This document shows, piece after piece, positions 16,460 to 25,920 of a stretch of DNA of 58,515 nucleotides. The notes beneath the pieces were generated by a model that was not told the origin of the DNA, did not search any database, and worked only from the letters and a program-made list of their open reading frames with translations. The stretch's first letter is position 1. Every line of letters starts with the position of its first letter. Location: positions 1 to 58,515 of the forward strand of contig DASTWL010000092.1 of the NCBI GenBank assembly GCA_035765895.1, read 5' to 3'. The DNA is from Verrucomicrobiia bacterium (GTDB taxonomy: Bacteria; Verrucomicrobiota; Verrucomicrobiia; Limisphaerales; DSYF01). Position numbers and translations under genes: made by a program.

Positions 16460-18046
16460 CTACGGCAGCAGGCGGGCACGAAAGAATTGATTCGAACCTG
16501 CCGGGCCGAACGGCATTTCCCAGCGCGTAGTGGGCAATTGATTGGTCCAGAATGCCTGCCATTCGCGCAGATCCACGGAGTCCTCAATCACAACGGTCTG
16601 ACCCGCGGCGCCATTGACGCCCAACGTGAGGGTTCCCTGCGTCCCTGCTGCAAGGTCGAGGGTGGGCGGAGTCATGTCTGGCACAACCCGCAGAAATTCC
16701 GGAGCGTATAATATCCGGGATTGTCCCGCGCCGGTGACCTTGACGAAAACGGCATAGGCTCCCGCCGGCACGCTGAACGGATCAAGGGGAACGGCAATGG
16801 TGCCGGAGCCAACCTGACTGTCGGTTGTTCCCGATGCGGTTCCAGTCAATGCCAGCCGTTCATTCCCGTTCCGTGGGTTCGCATCATCATCAAGATACAC
16901 CTGCACCGTTTGGGTTTCGGATACGGGCACGGCCCATTGATAATAGATTTGCAGCGTGGCAATGCCTCCACTGGCAATCGGATTCGGCGTGGTCAGATCG
17001 AGGCGGATGACGTTGGGCCACTCGCCGGAGTTGGTCGAGAGGTCGGTGCGATTGTTCGCCATGCCGGCACCCAAATCATATTTCTGGTTGAAGCCATCGC
17101 GGACCGGCGAAGAGTTGGCGCCATTCGGTTGCAGCAGGCTCAGGCGATTGCTTCCTCCCAGCAAACTGTAGCAGAAGCCGGAGTTCGTCCCCATGCTTTC
17201 AGCCGCGGTCCACCAGGTCTGGCGCTCGGAACCCGTCAAGCTGGCTTCCGTGTCCGAGGTGGGAATGTTCCAGTCAATGGTGCCGTGATACCACAGGTGA
17301 ACGTCCGAGTGATTGCCCGACAACGTATCGGTATAGCCGCCGCTGAAGGTGCTTTGCTTGCGCCAACTGGCACCGGGCACCGGCTCGCCGTTGATGAGCA
17401 GGCTCGCGTTTTGATAGCAGCTGTCGGCGAACAGCACATTTTCATAAATCCGCGCCGTGGCGTCATGGGCGCTGTAGATGAAATCGTTGAAACCGTCGTT
17501 GTTCAGCGGGTGGGCATCCAGCGTGGTGACGTGATCCACCCAGATGCCCTGCGTGCCCAGAAGGCGGCTGAGCTCGCATACCAACGAGCCGCCGCGGCTG
17601 TGGCCGATGAAATGCAACGGCCATTCGACCAGCGCGTGACCGCCCAGCTCCGGAATGAAATTGGTCGTGGTGAAATCCGGTGCCACGGCGGCGGCCACTT
17701 GAGCGGTGTTGAAGGAGTTGCCATCCGCCACGGCGCCCCAATCAATCAGGACGATGATCTCGCCGGTGGCGATGGTTCGGGGATCACCGCCGCTGACTTT
17801 GCTGGCCGAGGTCGTGAGCGTGCCCGCAGTGTTGCTGACGGTGAGCTTGTAAATGGGCGCATTGGCCGCTTTTCCGGAAGCGTGGCTCGCAATGGCATTG
17901 GCCATGCCGGTCACCCAGCCGGTGGTGGTGCCGTTCAACCCGTGCGTGATGACCGTCACACCGCCCATGGCCATCGGCGAAACCCCCAGCCCGCACAGCA
18001 GCAGCAGACGGGAGATCAGGCGCGGGTGAGAGGAGGCTGGCTTCAT
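16460..18046 (-). CDS. Secreted alpha/beta-hydrolase (lipase/esterase-like)
   Basis: Exported hydrolase of 528 residues. Signal peptide about 1-27, then an alpha/beta-hydrolase core with oxyanion-type VTVITHGLNG and nucleophile elbow FIGHSRGGSL (Ser near residue 147); a candidate acidic residue lies in TTLDAHPLNNDG. The second half holds a beta-rich region (about 340-450, VQVYLDDDANPRNG) and ends with the shared module (VVIEDSVDLREWQAFW ... GSNQFFRARLLP). Start ATG 18046 was preferred over the longer frame from 18151 because the latter's beginning overlaps the nrdJ terminator. GGAGG lies 12 nt upstream. The natural ester substrate is unknown. Confidence 0.8.
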   Translation of the reverse strand: MKPASSHPRLISRLLLLCGLGVSPMAMGGVTVITHGLNGTTTGWVTGMANAIASHASGKAANAPIYKLTVSNTAGTLTTSASKVSGGDPRTIATGEIIVLIDWGAVADGNSFNTAQVAAAVAPDFTTTNFIPELGGHALVEWPLHFIGHSRGGSLVCELSRLLGTQGIWVDHVTTLDAHPLNNDGFNDFIYSAHDATARIYENVLFADSCYQNASLLINGEPVPGASWRKQSTFSGGYTDTLSGNHSDVHLWYHGTIDWNIPTSDTEASLTGSERQTWWTAAESMGTNSGFCYSLLGGSNRLSLLQPNGANSSPVRDGFNQKYDLGAGMANNRTDLSTNSGEWPNVIRLDLTTPNPIASGGIATLQIYYQWAVPVSETQTVQVYLDDDANPRNGNERLALTGTASGTTDSQVGSGTIAVPLDPFSVPAGAYAVFVKVTGAGQSRILYAPEFLRVVPDMTPPTLDLAAGTQGTLTLGVNGAAGQTVVIEDSVDLREWQAFWTNQLPTTRWEMPFGPAGSNQFFRARLLP

Positions 18047-18125
18047 GGTGGAGAAAATCCTCCGGGCAACCCGCGTCCCCGTCAACTGAATCGGACCATG
18101 GTCCATGGCAACGCAGAAAATAAAA

Positions 18126-18151
18126 ATGCCGGAGGATGGCTCCTCCGGCAT
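18126..18151 (-). terminator. Rho-independent terminator of nrdJ
   Basis: Stem ATGCCGGAGGA with exact complement, 4-nt loop, followed on the minus strand by TTTTTATTTT. It lies 18 nt past the nrdJ stop. Confidence 0.88.
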
Positions 18152-18169
18152 GGCGTGAAAAAGGCCGTC

Positions 18170-21100
18170 TTACGAGCAACCGAGGCTCTCGCCGCAATTC
18201 AGGCACTTGTAGCAGGCGCCATTGCGCACGGCGACGTGACCGCAGTTTGGGCAGGTGGGTGCGTCCTGCTGGCCGACGATCATTTTCAACAGATCGTTCG
18301 CCGGCTTGGTCGGCGCGGAGAGGACCTTTGGCATCCGGCTGGCCGCCGTGGATGACACCGGGATGACATCAGTGTCATTGTCCGCAATGGCCAGTTCGGC
18401 GACCGGGCGATTCACTTTTTTCTTCAATTCTTCGACGAGGTCGGGCATGGGCAGCTCCTGTTGGCCGCGGCTGGGCGAGTGGGCCTCGCGGTAGCCGGGC
18501 AGGAACTGGAACGCCAGCCAGCGGAACACGTAATCGGTGATGGACGAGGCGTTCCGAATTTCGGGGTTCTTGGTGAAACCGCTCGGTTCGAACCGTTGAT
18601 GCGAGAATTTCCGCACCAGCGCCTCCAGCGGCACGCCGTATTGGAATGACATGCTGGTCAGCGTGGCGATGGAGTCCATCAGACCGCCGATGGTGGAGCC
18701 TTCCTTGGCCATGGTGATGAAAAGCTCGCCCGGCGTGCCGTCATCGAAGAGGCCGACGGTGAGGTAGCCCTCGTGGCCGGCGATGTCGAACTTGTGCGTG
18801 AGCGCCTGACGCGTTTCGGACAGGCGCCGGCGCAGTGGCTTGCCGGATTCCTGCTGGAGTCGTTCCACCATGGTTTCGAGCTCCCTGATCCGGAGTTCGA
18901 GGGCGGAAACGTTGGCCGTGGCGGCGGCGGACTTGTCGCCGCCTTCGTTGGTTTTCTTCGTGTTCAGGGGCTGCGAGCGCTTGGAGCCATCCCGGTAGAT
19001 GGCGACGCACTTGAGGCCCATGCGCCAGGCGTCAACGTAGGCGTTGCGGATGTCCGCCACGGTTGCCTCGTTCGGCAGGTTGACCGTTTTGCTGATGGCG
19101 CCGCTGATGAAGGGCTGGGCTGCCGCCATCATCTTCAAATGGGCGAGATAATGGATGCTGCGCTTGCCCTTGGCTGCACGAAAGGCGCAATCGAACACAG
19201 CGAGATGTTCCGGCTTGAGGCCGGACGGAATCACCTGGCCGTTTTCTTCCACATCTTCAATGGTGTCGTGCTTTTCGACGTGGGCGAGGATGCCCTTGAT
19301 CTCGCCTTCGTTGTAGCCCAAGCGTCGCAGCGCATCGGCCACGCCACGGTTGACAATCTTGAGCATGCCGCCGCCGGCGAGGAGCTTGTATTTCACCAGC
19401 GCAATGTCGGGTTCGACGCCGGTGGTGTCGCAATCCATCAGGAAGGCGATGGTGCCGGTGGGGGCGAGAACGGTGACCTGGGCGTTGCGGTAACCGTATT
19501 GGAGGCCCTGTTCAAGCGCGCGGTTCCAGCAGTCCCGGGCTTCGTTCTTGAGATAGTTGAATTCCCGGCTCGGATGAATGTCCTCGACGGCGTTGCGATG
19601 CAGTTTGACGACGCCGAGCGTGGATTCGATGTTGTCCTTGGCCAGCGGCTTGGTCACGCCCGAGCACCGCGCGTCGCGATAACCCGGGAACGCCCCCAGG
19701 CTGCGGGCCATGGCCGCGCTCTGCGCATACGCTTCGCCGGTCATGATGGCGGTGATGGCTCCGGCCAGGGCACGACCTTCGTCGCTGTCGTAAGGCAGTC
19801 CGTAGCTCATGATGAGCGAGCCCAAATTCGCGTAGCCGAGGCCGAGCGTGCGGTAAATGTGCGAGTTTTCCGCGATGGTCTTGGTGGGGTAGCAGGCGTT
19901 GTCCACCAGAATTTCCTGCGCCGTGATGTAGATGCGCACGGCCGCTTTGAAGCGTTCGATGTCGAACTTGCCGTTCTCGCGTTTGAACTTCATCAGGTTC
20001 AGCGACGCCAGATTGCAGGCGGTGTTGTTCAGGAACACGTATTCCGAGCAGGGATTCGTGGAGTGAATCGGTTCGGTGCCCTTGCACGTGTGCCACTTCT
20101 GGATGGCGCCGTCGTATTGCAGTCCCGGGTCGCCGCACACCCAGGTGCCCTCGGCAATTTTATCGAGAAGGGTGCTGGCGTCTTTCTTCTGAAGCGGTTT
20201 GCCGGTGGTAATCGACCGCGTCCACCACTCGCGTCCATCCACGGCGGCCTGCATGAATTCGTCGCTGACGCGGACCGAGAGGTTTTCGTTCTGATACATG
20301 ACCGAGCCGTAAGCTTCGCCATTGAACGAGCCGTCGTAGCCCTGTTCGATGAGCGCCCAAGCCTTGCGCTCCTCCTTCTGCTTGCAATCGATGAACTCCT
20401 CAATGTCCCCGTGCCAGTCGCGGAGGGTGTTCATCTTCGCGGCGCGGCGGGTTTTGCCGCCGGATTTCACGACGTTCGCCACCTGATCGTAAACCTTCAG
20501 GAAGGAGAGGGGACCGCTGGGGCGTCCGCCGCCGGAGAGCTTTTCCTTGGAACTGCGGATGGGCGTCAAGTCCGTGCCGGTGCCGGAGCCGAACTTGAAG
20601 AGCATGGCCTCGGCATACGCGAGGTGCATGATGCTTTCCATGTCGTCCTCGACCGACTGGATGAAGCAGGCTGAGCACTGCGGATACTCGTATTGGGTGG
20701 CGGCGCGCTGGGCCTCACCGGTGGCCGGATTGTAGTGCCAGTTGCCCTTGGTGGAGTTCTTGCCGATGCCGTATTGGTGGTAGAGGCCGACGTTGAACCA
20801 CACGGGTGAATTGAAGGCGCCGTATTGGTTCAAGCAAAGCCAGGTCAGCTCCTCATAGAACACTTCGCCGTCCTGTTTGCTGAAGTAACCATCCTTGATG
20901 CCCCAGTCCGCGATGGTGCGGGTAATGCGGTGGATCAACTGGCGCACGGACACTTCGCGCTCCGAGGTGTTCATCTCGCCGTAGAAATATTTCGAGACAA
21001 CCACTTTGGTGGCCAGTTGCGACCAGGTCTTCGGCACTTCGACGTTTTCCTGCTTGAAAATCACCTTGCCGGAATCGTCGGTGATTTCCGCCGTGCGCCG

Positions 21101-21289
21101 GTCCCACTCAATCTGGTCGAACGGATTGACCCGGGCGTCGCTGAACACCCGGTCAATGGCGAGCATTTCCCGCCGGGTCAGGCCCGGCCTTCTGGTTGAA
21201 CGCTTGGAGCTCACAGGGCTCTTGCTGGTGTTTCGGCGCCCGTTCTTGGTGGGTGCCGACGGCAAAACTTCATCGCGCGCGTCGATCAT
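18170..21289 (-). CDS. nrdJ: Adenosylcobalamin-dependent (class II) ribonucleotide reductase
   Basis: Makes deoxyribonucleotides without oxygen-dependent radical generation, so the cell needs vitamin B12. 1039 residues, the long form with an N-terminal domain (AIDRVFSDARVNPFDQIEWD). Core motifs include GAFNSPVWFNVGLY, PQCSACFIQSVEDD, FGSGTGTDLTPIRSSKE, the active-site cysteine loop STNPCSEYVFLNNTACNLAS and APTGTIAFLMDCDTTGVEPD. The C-terminus has a zinc ribbon (CPNCGHVAVRNGACYKCLNCG). AAGGAAA precedes the ATG. No class I nrdAB genes are visible here. I looked for and did not find a cobalamin riboswitch in the leader. Confidence 0.96.
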   Translation of the reverse strand: MIDARDEVLPSAPTKNGRRNTSKSPVSSKRSTRRPGLTRREMLAIDRVFSDARVNPFDQIEWDRRTAEITDDSGKVIFKQENVEVPKTWSQLATKVVVSKYFYGEMNTSEREVSVRQLIHRITRTIADWGIKDGYFSKQDGEVFYEELTWLCLNQYGAFNSPVWFNVGLYHQYGIGKNSTKGNWHYNPATGEAQRAATQYEYPQCSACFIQSVEDDMESIMHLAYAEAMLFKFGSGTGTDLTPIRSSKEKLSGGGRPSGPLSFLKVYDQVANVVKSGGKTRRAAKMNTLRDWHGDIEEFIDCKQKEERKAWALIEQGYDGSFNGEAYGSVMYQNENLSVRVSDEFMQAAVDGREWWTRSITTGKPLQKKDASTLLDKIAEGTWVCGDPGLQYDGAIQKWHTCKGTEPIHSTNPCSEYVFLNNTACNLASLNLMKFKRENGKFDIERFKAAVRIYITAQEILVDNACYPTKTIAENSHIYRTLGLGYANLGSLIMSYGLPYDSDEGRALAGAITAIMTGEAYAQSAAMARSLGAFPGYRDARCSGVTKPLAKDNIESTLGVVKLHRNAVEDIHPSREFNYLKNEARDCWNRALEQGLQYGYRNAQVTVLAPTGTIAFLMDCDTTGVEPDIALVKYKLLAGGGMLKIVNRGVADALRRLGYNEGEIKGILAHVEKHDTIEDVEENGQVIPSGLKPEHLAVFDCAFRAAKGKRSIHYLAHLKMMAAAQPFISGAISKTVNLPNEATVADIRNAYVDAWRMGLKCVAIYRDGSKRSQPLNTKKTNEGGDKSAAATANVSALELRIRELETMVERLQQESGKPLRRRLSETRQALTHKFDIAGHEGYLTVGLFDDGTPGELFITMAKEGSTIGGLMDSIATLTSMSFQYGVPLEALVRKFSHQRFEPSGFTKNPEIRNASSITDYVFRWLAFQFLPGYREAHSPSRGQQELPMPDLVEELKKKVNRPVAELAIADNDTDVIPVSSTAASRMPKVLSAPTKPANDLLKMIVGQQDAPTCPNCGHVAVRNGACYKCLNCGESLGCS

Positions 21290-21306
21290 GGCAAATTTCC
21301 TTCAAA

Positions 21307-21335
21307 ACTATCGTTGTATCCGGCTACCTGTCCAA
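21307..21335 (-). promoter_or_regulatory. Candidate nrdJ promoter
   Basis: On the minus strand TTGGAC and GATAGT are 17 nt apart, with the -10 ending 17 nt before the nrdJ start; AAGGAAA lies between. The -10 is imperfect. Confidence 0.45.
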
Positions 21336-21425
21336 GTTGTCCTACCATCAACCCAGACCGTCAGCCGCCCCCCAAAACGGCAATAATCCTGAGCAATTTT
21401 GCGGTTTCTTGGGGGTGGTTCGCCC

Positions 21426-21469
21426 CAACCGATTGGGGGTTGCGGCGACCTTACCCACAACCAATTGGG
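21426..21469. repeat. Pair of 12-bp repeats, 32 bp apart, upstream of nrdJ
   Basis: CAACCGATTGGG (21426-21437) and CAACCAATTGGG (21458-21469) differ at one position and are 32 bp apart, about three helical turns. The first lies in a 16-bp near-palindrome CCCCAACCGATTGGGG. They are upstream of the candidate nrdJ promoter by about 90 bp. Confidence 0.6.
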
Positions 21470-21572
21470 CCGCCAAGGTTTTTTTCAAAAAAGTTACGCG
21501 AACGATATTTACGAGCGAAAGGCGCCGTCCCGAGGGGCGGAAATGGGCACCGATTTGGCAGGTGGAGAACCG

Positions 21573-23120
21573 CTATTTTGCTCTTTTCGAACGCCTTTTC
21601 GCCGGATGTGGGCGCCTGGCATTGGGAGTCGGCTTGAACTTCCGCTTGGGATCAATGGTCTTCGGCCGTGCCCGGGGCAGCAGGTGCAGCGGACAACCCT
21701 CATAACCGAAGGCCGTGCGGAGTTCGTTGGCGAGATATTTCTTATACTGGTCGGAGAACAGCTCGTCGCGATTGACGAAGAGCACGAACGTCGGCGGAGC
21801 CTGTTTGACCTGCGTGGCGTAAAAGAACTTCAGGCGATGGCCGAGATCGCTCACGGGTTGACGTTTCTCCACGGCGTCATGCAACGTGCGGTTGAGGAGG
21901 GCGGTGGGGATTTGCTGCTGCAACTGCGCCGCCACATAGCGCACGGCTTCCAGCAGACGTTCGAGCTGAAAGCCGGACTTGGCCGATGTGAAGATCACCG
22001 GTGCATAGTCGATGAAGAACAGCTTTTCCTGCACCCACTGGCCAAATTCGGAGAGCATCACCATTTTTCCGCGCTGGCCATGATGCTTTTTCTGCCGTCG
22101 GCGCATTTCTTCCTCCTGCGCCTTGCGCACGTCTTCGGCCACCAAATCCCATTTGTTTACGACGATGATGCACGCCTTGCGGGCGGCCACGATTTTGTCG
22201 CCGATTTTTTTGTCCTGCTCTGTCACGCCCATTTCGGCATCCAGCACGAGCACCACGATGTCGGCCCGCTCGATCGAATCCTCCGAACGCTGCACGCTGA
22301 AGAACTCCACCGTGTCATCCACCCGCCGGGCTTTGCGCATGCCCGCAGTGTCGATCAAAACGTATTGCTGCCGGACGCCGTCGGTTTCGACTTCGAACGG
22401 CACGTCAACCGCGTCGCGGGTGGTGCCGGGAATCGGGCTGACGATCACCCGCTCCGATCGCGTCAGCGCGTTGATGATGGAGGATTTGCCCACGTTCGGC
22501 CGCCCGACGATCGCCAGTTTCAGGGGTGCCGGGGTCGCCGGGGCTGTTGGTGATTGGGTGGAGTCTTCGGGTGTGCCGGGCGTGTGCGTTGGCAAGGCAG
22601 CCGCCCGTGAATCGGGCGGAAGCAGCTTCAACGCGGCGTTCATCAGTTCGGCAATGCCGCCGCCGTGAATCGCGCTGACGGGAAACAGCGATTCGAAGCC
22701 GAGCCGGGCAAATTCGGCCAGGCCCGCTTCGGCCTTGCTGGTGTCCACCTTGTTCACGGCCACCAACACCGGCTTGCCGCGCTGGCGCAGGCGGGCGGCC
22801 ACTTCCTGATCGAGCGGCACGATGCCTTCCTGCACGTTGACGACGAGCACGATGACAGCGGCCGATTCGAGGGCGATGTCCACCTGTTGAATGGCGGCGG
22901 TGGTGATGGCGTCCGGTGATTTTTCACGGCGCAGCAAGCCGATGCCGCCGGTGTCCACCAAGGTGAACGCCCGGCCCCCCCATTCCACCTCGGCACTGAC
23001 GCGGTCGCGCGTCACGCCCGGCAAATCATGCACGATGGCGATGCGCCGTCCGGCGACGCGGTTGAACAACGCGGACTTGCCGACATTCGGCCGGCCCACA
23101 ATGGCAATCAGTCCTGACAT
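21573..23120 (-). CDS. der: Ribosome biogenesis GTPase Der (EngA)
   Basis: Double GTPase for 50S ribosome assembly, 515 residues. Two Ras-like domains each carry a P-loop (GRPNVGKSALFN near residue 8 and GRPNVGKSSIIN near residue 200), switch motifs LVDTGG and LIDTAG, and NKVD/NKWD base-specificity motifs; a KH-like C-terminal domain follows (LKFFYATQVKQAPPTFVLFVN) and a basic tail. The linker between the G domains is an unusual Pro/Thr/Ala-rich stretch (about residues 172-195). Start MSGLIAIVG at 23120 was chosen over the upstream in-frame ATG because the P-loop strand begins there. Lies 74 nt after the stress-protein gene, same strand. Confidence 0.95.
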   Translation of the reverse strand: MSGLIAIVGRPNVGKSALFNRVAGRRIAIVHDLPGVTRDRVSAEVEWGGRAFTLVDTGGIGLLRREKSPDAITTAAIQQVDIALESAAVIVLVVNVQEGIVPLDQEVAARLRQRGKPVLVAVNKVDTSKAEAGLAEFARLGFESLFPVSAIHGGGIAELMNAALKLLPPDSRAAALPTHTPGTPEDSTQSPTAPATPAPLKLAIVGRPNVGKSSIINALTRSERVIVSPIPGTTRDAVDVPFEVETDGVRQQYVLIDTAGMRKARRVDDTVEFFSVQRSEDSIERADIVVLVLDAEMGVTEQDKKIGDKIVAARKACIIVVNKWDLVAEDVRKAQEEEMRRRQKKHHGQRGKMVMLSEFGQWVQEKLFFIDYAPVIFTSAKSGFQLERLLEAVRYVAAQLQQQIPTALLNRTLHDAVEKRQPVSDLGHRLKFFYATQVKQAPPTFVLFVNRDELFSDQYKKYLANELRTAFGYEGCPLHLLPRARPKTIDPKRKFKPTPNARRPHPAKRRSKRAK

Positions 23121-23194
23121 ACCGCAAAAATGCCGGACCACCGTCGGTGACGAAAGGGAAAAGGAACAGCGAAGAGCAGGCGTCAACTGCCGGC

Positions 23195-23620
23195 CTACGT
23201 TTGGGCGCGGAGAACGAGGAGCGGCACGGTGGCCTTGTGGCGAACGGTGTGAATGACGCTGCCGAAAATAAAATCACCAATCAGCCGGTGGCCGTGGCTG
23301 GTCATGGCGATGAGGTCGCAGCCTTCCGTTTCGCTGGCCCGCAGGATTTCCGTCGGCGGATCGCCCAGGGCCAGCAGCGTCGTGACTTTCAATCCGTCTG
23401 CGCGCAGCGTTTCGGCCGTGGTTTCAAGATAGGCGCGGTCATCCTTCATTTCTTGAGACTCCGCCAGCTTCAGCCGGTCGAAATTGCGTGCCACCCAGCC
23501 GTCGGCCACGTGAACAAGCAGTAGCTCTGCACCGACGCAGTGCGCCAAATGGCTGACGTGGGGCAACAGCGTCCGGTCAGTCTGGCTGTTTTCCAGGGCA
23601 ACGAGAATTTTGTGATACAT
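23195..23620 (-). CDS. Universal stress protein (UspA family)
   Basis: Small cytoplasmic nucleotide-binding stress protein, 141 residues, one Usp domain. It starts MYHKILVALENSQTDRTLLP and ends with the family signature MTSHGHRLIGDFIFGSVIHT followed by VPLLVLR, containing the glycines of the ATP-binding G-2X-G-9X-G pattern, so ATP binding is likely. Start ATG 23620 was chosen at the beginning of the first beta strand. It lies between mntH (128 nt upstream) and der (74 nt downstream), all on the minus strand; whether they are cotranscribed is not clear. Confidence 0.9.
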   Translation of the reverse strand: MYHKILVALENSQTDRTLLPHVSHLAHCVGAELLLVHVADGWVARNFDRLKLAESQEMKDDRAYLETTAETLRADGLKVTTLLALGDPPTEILRASETEGCDLIAMTSHGHRLIGDFIFGSVIHTVRHKATVPLLVLRAQT

Positions 23621-23748
23621 GGCGGAGCAGGGCGCGCCTCGCGCGTTCATTCGTGGTTAATCATGCGGCGATGCCGCCGTTCGGGACAGGACGGCGTTCC
23701 GTCGAGATGACGCGACGGGTCTTTTCCGGCCGGCGTCGCGCTGGTGCT

Positions 23749-25116
23749 TCACTTCCCGGCCAGCCACGTGATGATGCCGAATTCATCTGCCAGTAGTTTA
23801 AGGTTCAAGATGACGATGACAGCCGCGATCAGCCACGCAAGCATCTTCAATCCCGCGGGGATGACGAACTCGCCCATTTTACGGCGGTCGCTGGTGAAAA
23901 GAACCAGCGGGATGACGGCGAAGCTGAGTTGCAGGCTCAGGATGACCTGGCTGAACACGAGCAGCTTGGCGGTGCCGGCCTCGCCGGAAATGGCGGTGAC
24001 GACCACGGCGGGAATAATGGCAATCGCCCGCGTAATCAAGCGCCGCAGCCACGGCCGCAGGCGAATTTGCAGGAAGCCCTCCATGACAATCTGACCGGCG
24101 AGCGTGCCGGTCAGCGTGGAATTCTGTCCCGAGGCCAGCAACGCGAGGGCGAACAGGATGCTTGCGACGGTCGTGCCCAGCGTGGGCGCGAGCAGCTTGT
24201 AGGCGTCCTGGATTTCCTCCACCTGCTGGCCGGTGCGATGAAACGCCGCCGCGGCCAGAATGAGGATGGCGGCGTTGATGAACAGGGCGAACATCAAGGC
24301 AATGGTCGAATCCAGCGTGGCAAAACGGATTGCCTCGCGCTTGCCGGACGCGTTTTGCTCATACTTCCGCGTCTGCACGATGGAGGAATGCAGGTAGAGA
24401 TTGTGCGGCATCACCGTGGCGCCCAGGATGCCGATCGCGATGTAAAGCATTTCGGGATTCTTGATGACCTCGAGCCGCGGCACGAACCCGCCCAGGATGC
24501 CGCTGAGGGACGGGCGGGACAGAATCAAGTCCACGGCAAAGCATCCGCCGATCACCAGAATGAGCGTGATGACAAAGGCCTCCACCCAGCGAAATCCCTT
24601 GTTTTGCAAATACATCACCGCCATCACGTCAAAAGCGGTGATCACACAGCCCCAGGCCAACGGCAGGCCAAACAACAGATTCAACGCGACTGCCGAGCCG
24701 ATGACCTCCGCGAGATCACATGCGCAAATGGCGATTTCGCAGAGCAGCCAGAGAACATGCGTGACCGGCCGCGAGTAATGATCACGGCAGGCTTGCGCAA
24801 GGTCGCGCCCGGTGGCGATGCCCAAACGAGCCGCCAGTGATTGCAGGACGATGGCCATCAGGTTGGACAGTAGAATGACGCTGAGCAGGGTGTAGCCGAA
24901 ACGTGAACCGCCGGCCAAGTCCGTCGCCCAATTGCCGGGATCCATGTAACCCACGGCCACGAGGTAGCCCGGGCCGGAAAACGCCAGCAGCTTCCGCCAG
25001 AAATTGAACCGCGCCGGCACGAGCACGGAGCGGTGAACTTCGGGCAGGCTTGGTGTCTCGCGCGACGAGCGCCAGCCGGTTTCCGCAACCGGCTTGGCTG
25101 GTTTATTCCCATTCAT
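23749..25116 (-). CDS. mntH: Nramp-family divalent metal transporter (Mn/Fe importer)
   Basis: Proton-coupled importer of Mn(II) and similar metals in the inner membrane; 455 residues with about 11 membrane helices. The metal-site motifs are present: [11 protein letters not shown] in helix 1 and [14 protein letters not shown] in helix 6. The short hydrophilic N-terminus (about 45 residues) precedes the first helix. Start ATG 25116 lies 10 nt after the mntR stop, so the repressor and transporter are one operon, fitting manganese-responsive control. Helix 1 also retains the family's conserved proline-glycine break. Confidence 0.94.
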   Translation of the reverse strand: MNGNKPAKPVAETGWRSSRETPSLPEVHRSVLVPARFNFWRKLLAFSGPGYLVAVGYMDPGNWATDLAGGSRFGYTLLSVILLSNLMAIVLQSLAARLGIATGRDLAQACRDHYSRPVTHVLWLLCEIAICACDLAEVIGSAVALNLLFGLPLAWGCVITAFDVMAVMYLQNKGFRWVEAFVITLILVIGGCFAVDLILSRPSLSGILGGFVPRLEVIKNPEMLYIAIGILGATVMPHNLYLHSSIVQTRKYEQNASGKREAIRFATLDSTIALMFALFINAAILILAAAAFHRTGQQVEEIQDAYKLLAPTLGTTVASILFALALLASGQNSTLTGTLAGQIVMEGFLQIRLRPWLRRLITRAIAIIPAVVVTAISGEAGTAKLLVFSQVILSLQLSFAVIPLVLFTSDRRKMGEFVIPAGLKMLAWLIAAVIVILNLKLLADEFGIITWLAGK

Positions 25117-25126
25117 GGCTGGTGTG

Positions 25127-25804
25127 TCAACGTGCGGCTTCGTCCGGGGAATCCGCGTGCGCCACGCAGATCTGGCGCGCGAGATTGAAGGCGACGTGAT
25201 GTTCCTTCGAGCCGACGCGCAGGTGGAGCGGACCTTCGAAGGGGGCCTTGCCGATGACCTCGATGCAGGCGGTGGGCCGGATGCCGAGCGAGGCAAGATA
25301 AGTCAGTTGAAGGGAGTCCTGCGCCATGACGCGCGACACGACCACGCATTCGCCCTCCCCGGCTTCGGCCAGACGCAGGGTGGTTTGCCGGGGCAGGGTG
25401 CCGTCCTTGGCCGGGATGGGGTCGCCATGCGGATCCGTTTCCGGATGGCCGAGCAGGGCGGCGATTTTATCCTCGAACTCCTCCGAGATGTGATGCTCCA
25501 GTTTTTCAGCCTCGGCGTGCACCTTGTCCCAGGAATATCCGAGCGCCTCGGCCAGGTAGAGCTCCAGCAGGCGATGATGCCGGATGATTTCCAGCGCAAT
25601 CTTGCGTCCGGCGGTTGTCAGCACCACCCCATGATAGGGGGCATGCTTCACGAGTTTGAGTTCTGCCAGTTTTTTCAGCATGCCCGTCACGCTGGGCGCC
25701 GATACATCGAGCCGCTCGGCCAACAGCACGGTGGTTGCCTCGCCCTGGTCAGCTTCCACCAGAAAGATGGCCTTCAAGTAATCTTCCACCGCCTCGGTGC
25801 GCAT
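25127..25804 (-). CDS. mntR: DtxR/MntR-family metal-dependent repressor with FeoA-like domain
   Basis: Metal-sensing repressor, 225 residues. The N-terminal winged helix ([40 protein letters not shown]) is followed by the metal-binding/dimer domain ([33 protein letters not shown]) with its His/Glu/Cys-type ligands, and a C-terminal SH3/FeoA-like domain (about residues 150-215, [20 protein letters not shown]). Located directly upstream of mntH in the same operon, so manganese is the likely effector. The promoter region contains repeated TTTAGG elements. Confidence 0.92.
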   Translation of the reverse strand: MRTEAVEDYLKAIFLVEADQGEATTVLLAERLDVSAPSVTGMLKKLAELKLVKHAPYHGVVLTTAGRKIALEIIRHHRLLELYLAEALGYSWDKVHAEAEKLEHHISEEFEDKIAALLGHPETDPHGDPIPAKDGTLPRQTTLRLAEAGEGECVVVSRVMAQDSLQLTYLASLGIRPTACIEVIGKAPFEGPLHLRVGSKEHHVAFNLARQICVAHADSPDEAAR

Positions 25805-25811
25805 AACATAA

Positions 25812-25847
25812 TTTAGGCAAAACTAATAAATTATTTAGGAATGTCAA
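25812..25847 (-). promoter_or_regulatory. mntR-mntH promoter with candidate operator
   Basis: On the minus strand TTGACA (25842-25847), a 16-nt spacer and TAGTTT (25820-25825) form a promoter. TTTAGG occurs twice on the plus strand (25812-25817 and 25834-25839), and TTAG-N6-CTAA (25813-25826) forms an inverted repeat overlapping the -10, as expected of a DtxR/MntR operator. Confidence 0.6.
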
Positions 25848-25920
25848 TCCGAGATTGGGCAGGGTGTGGCGGTGGAATTGCCCGGTTGTCCGCGGCGGCC
25901 GCCTCGGGCAGGATGGCCGG

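Noticed and set aside
16480-16500. GATTCGAACC-like tRNA T-arm sequence
   Set aside because: Lies inside the hydrolase coding region and no cloverleaf can be drawn around it.
21290-21572. Cobalamin riboswitch upstream of nrdJ
   Set aside because: Neither the B12 box nor the conserved GCCACUG-type core is visible in this leader; only hairpin-forming repeats are seen.
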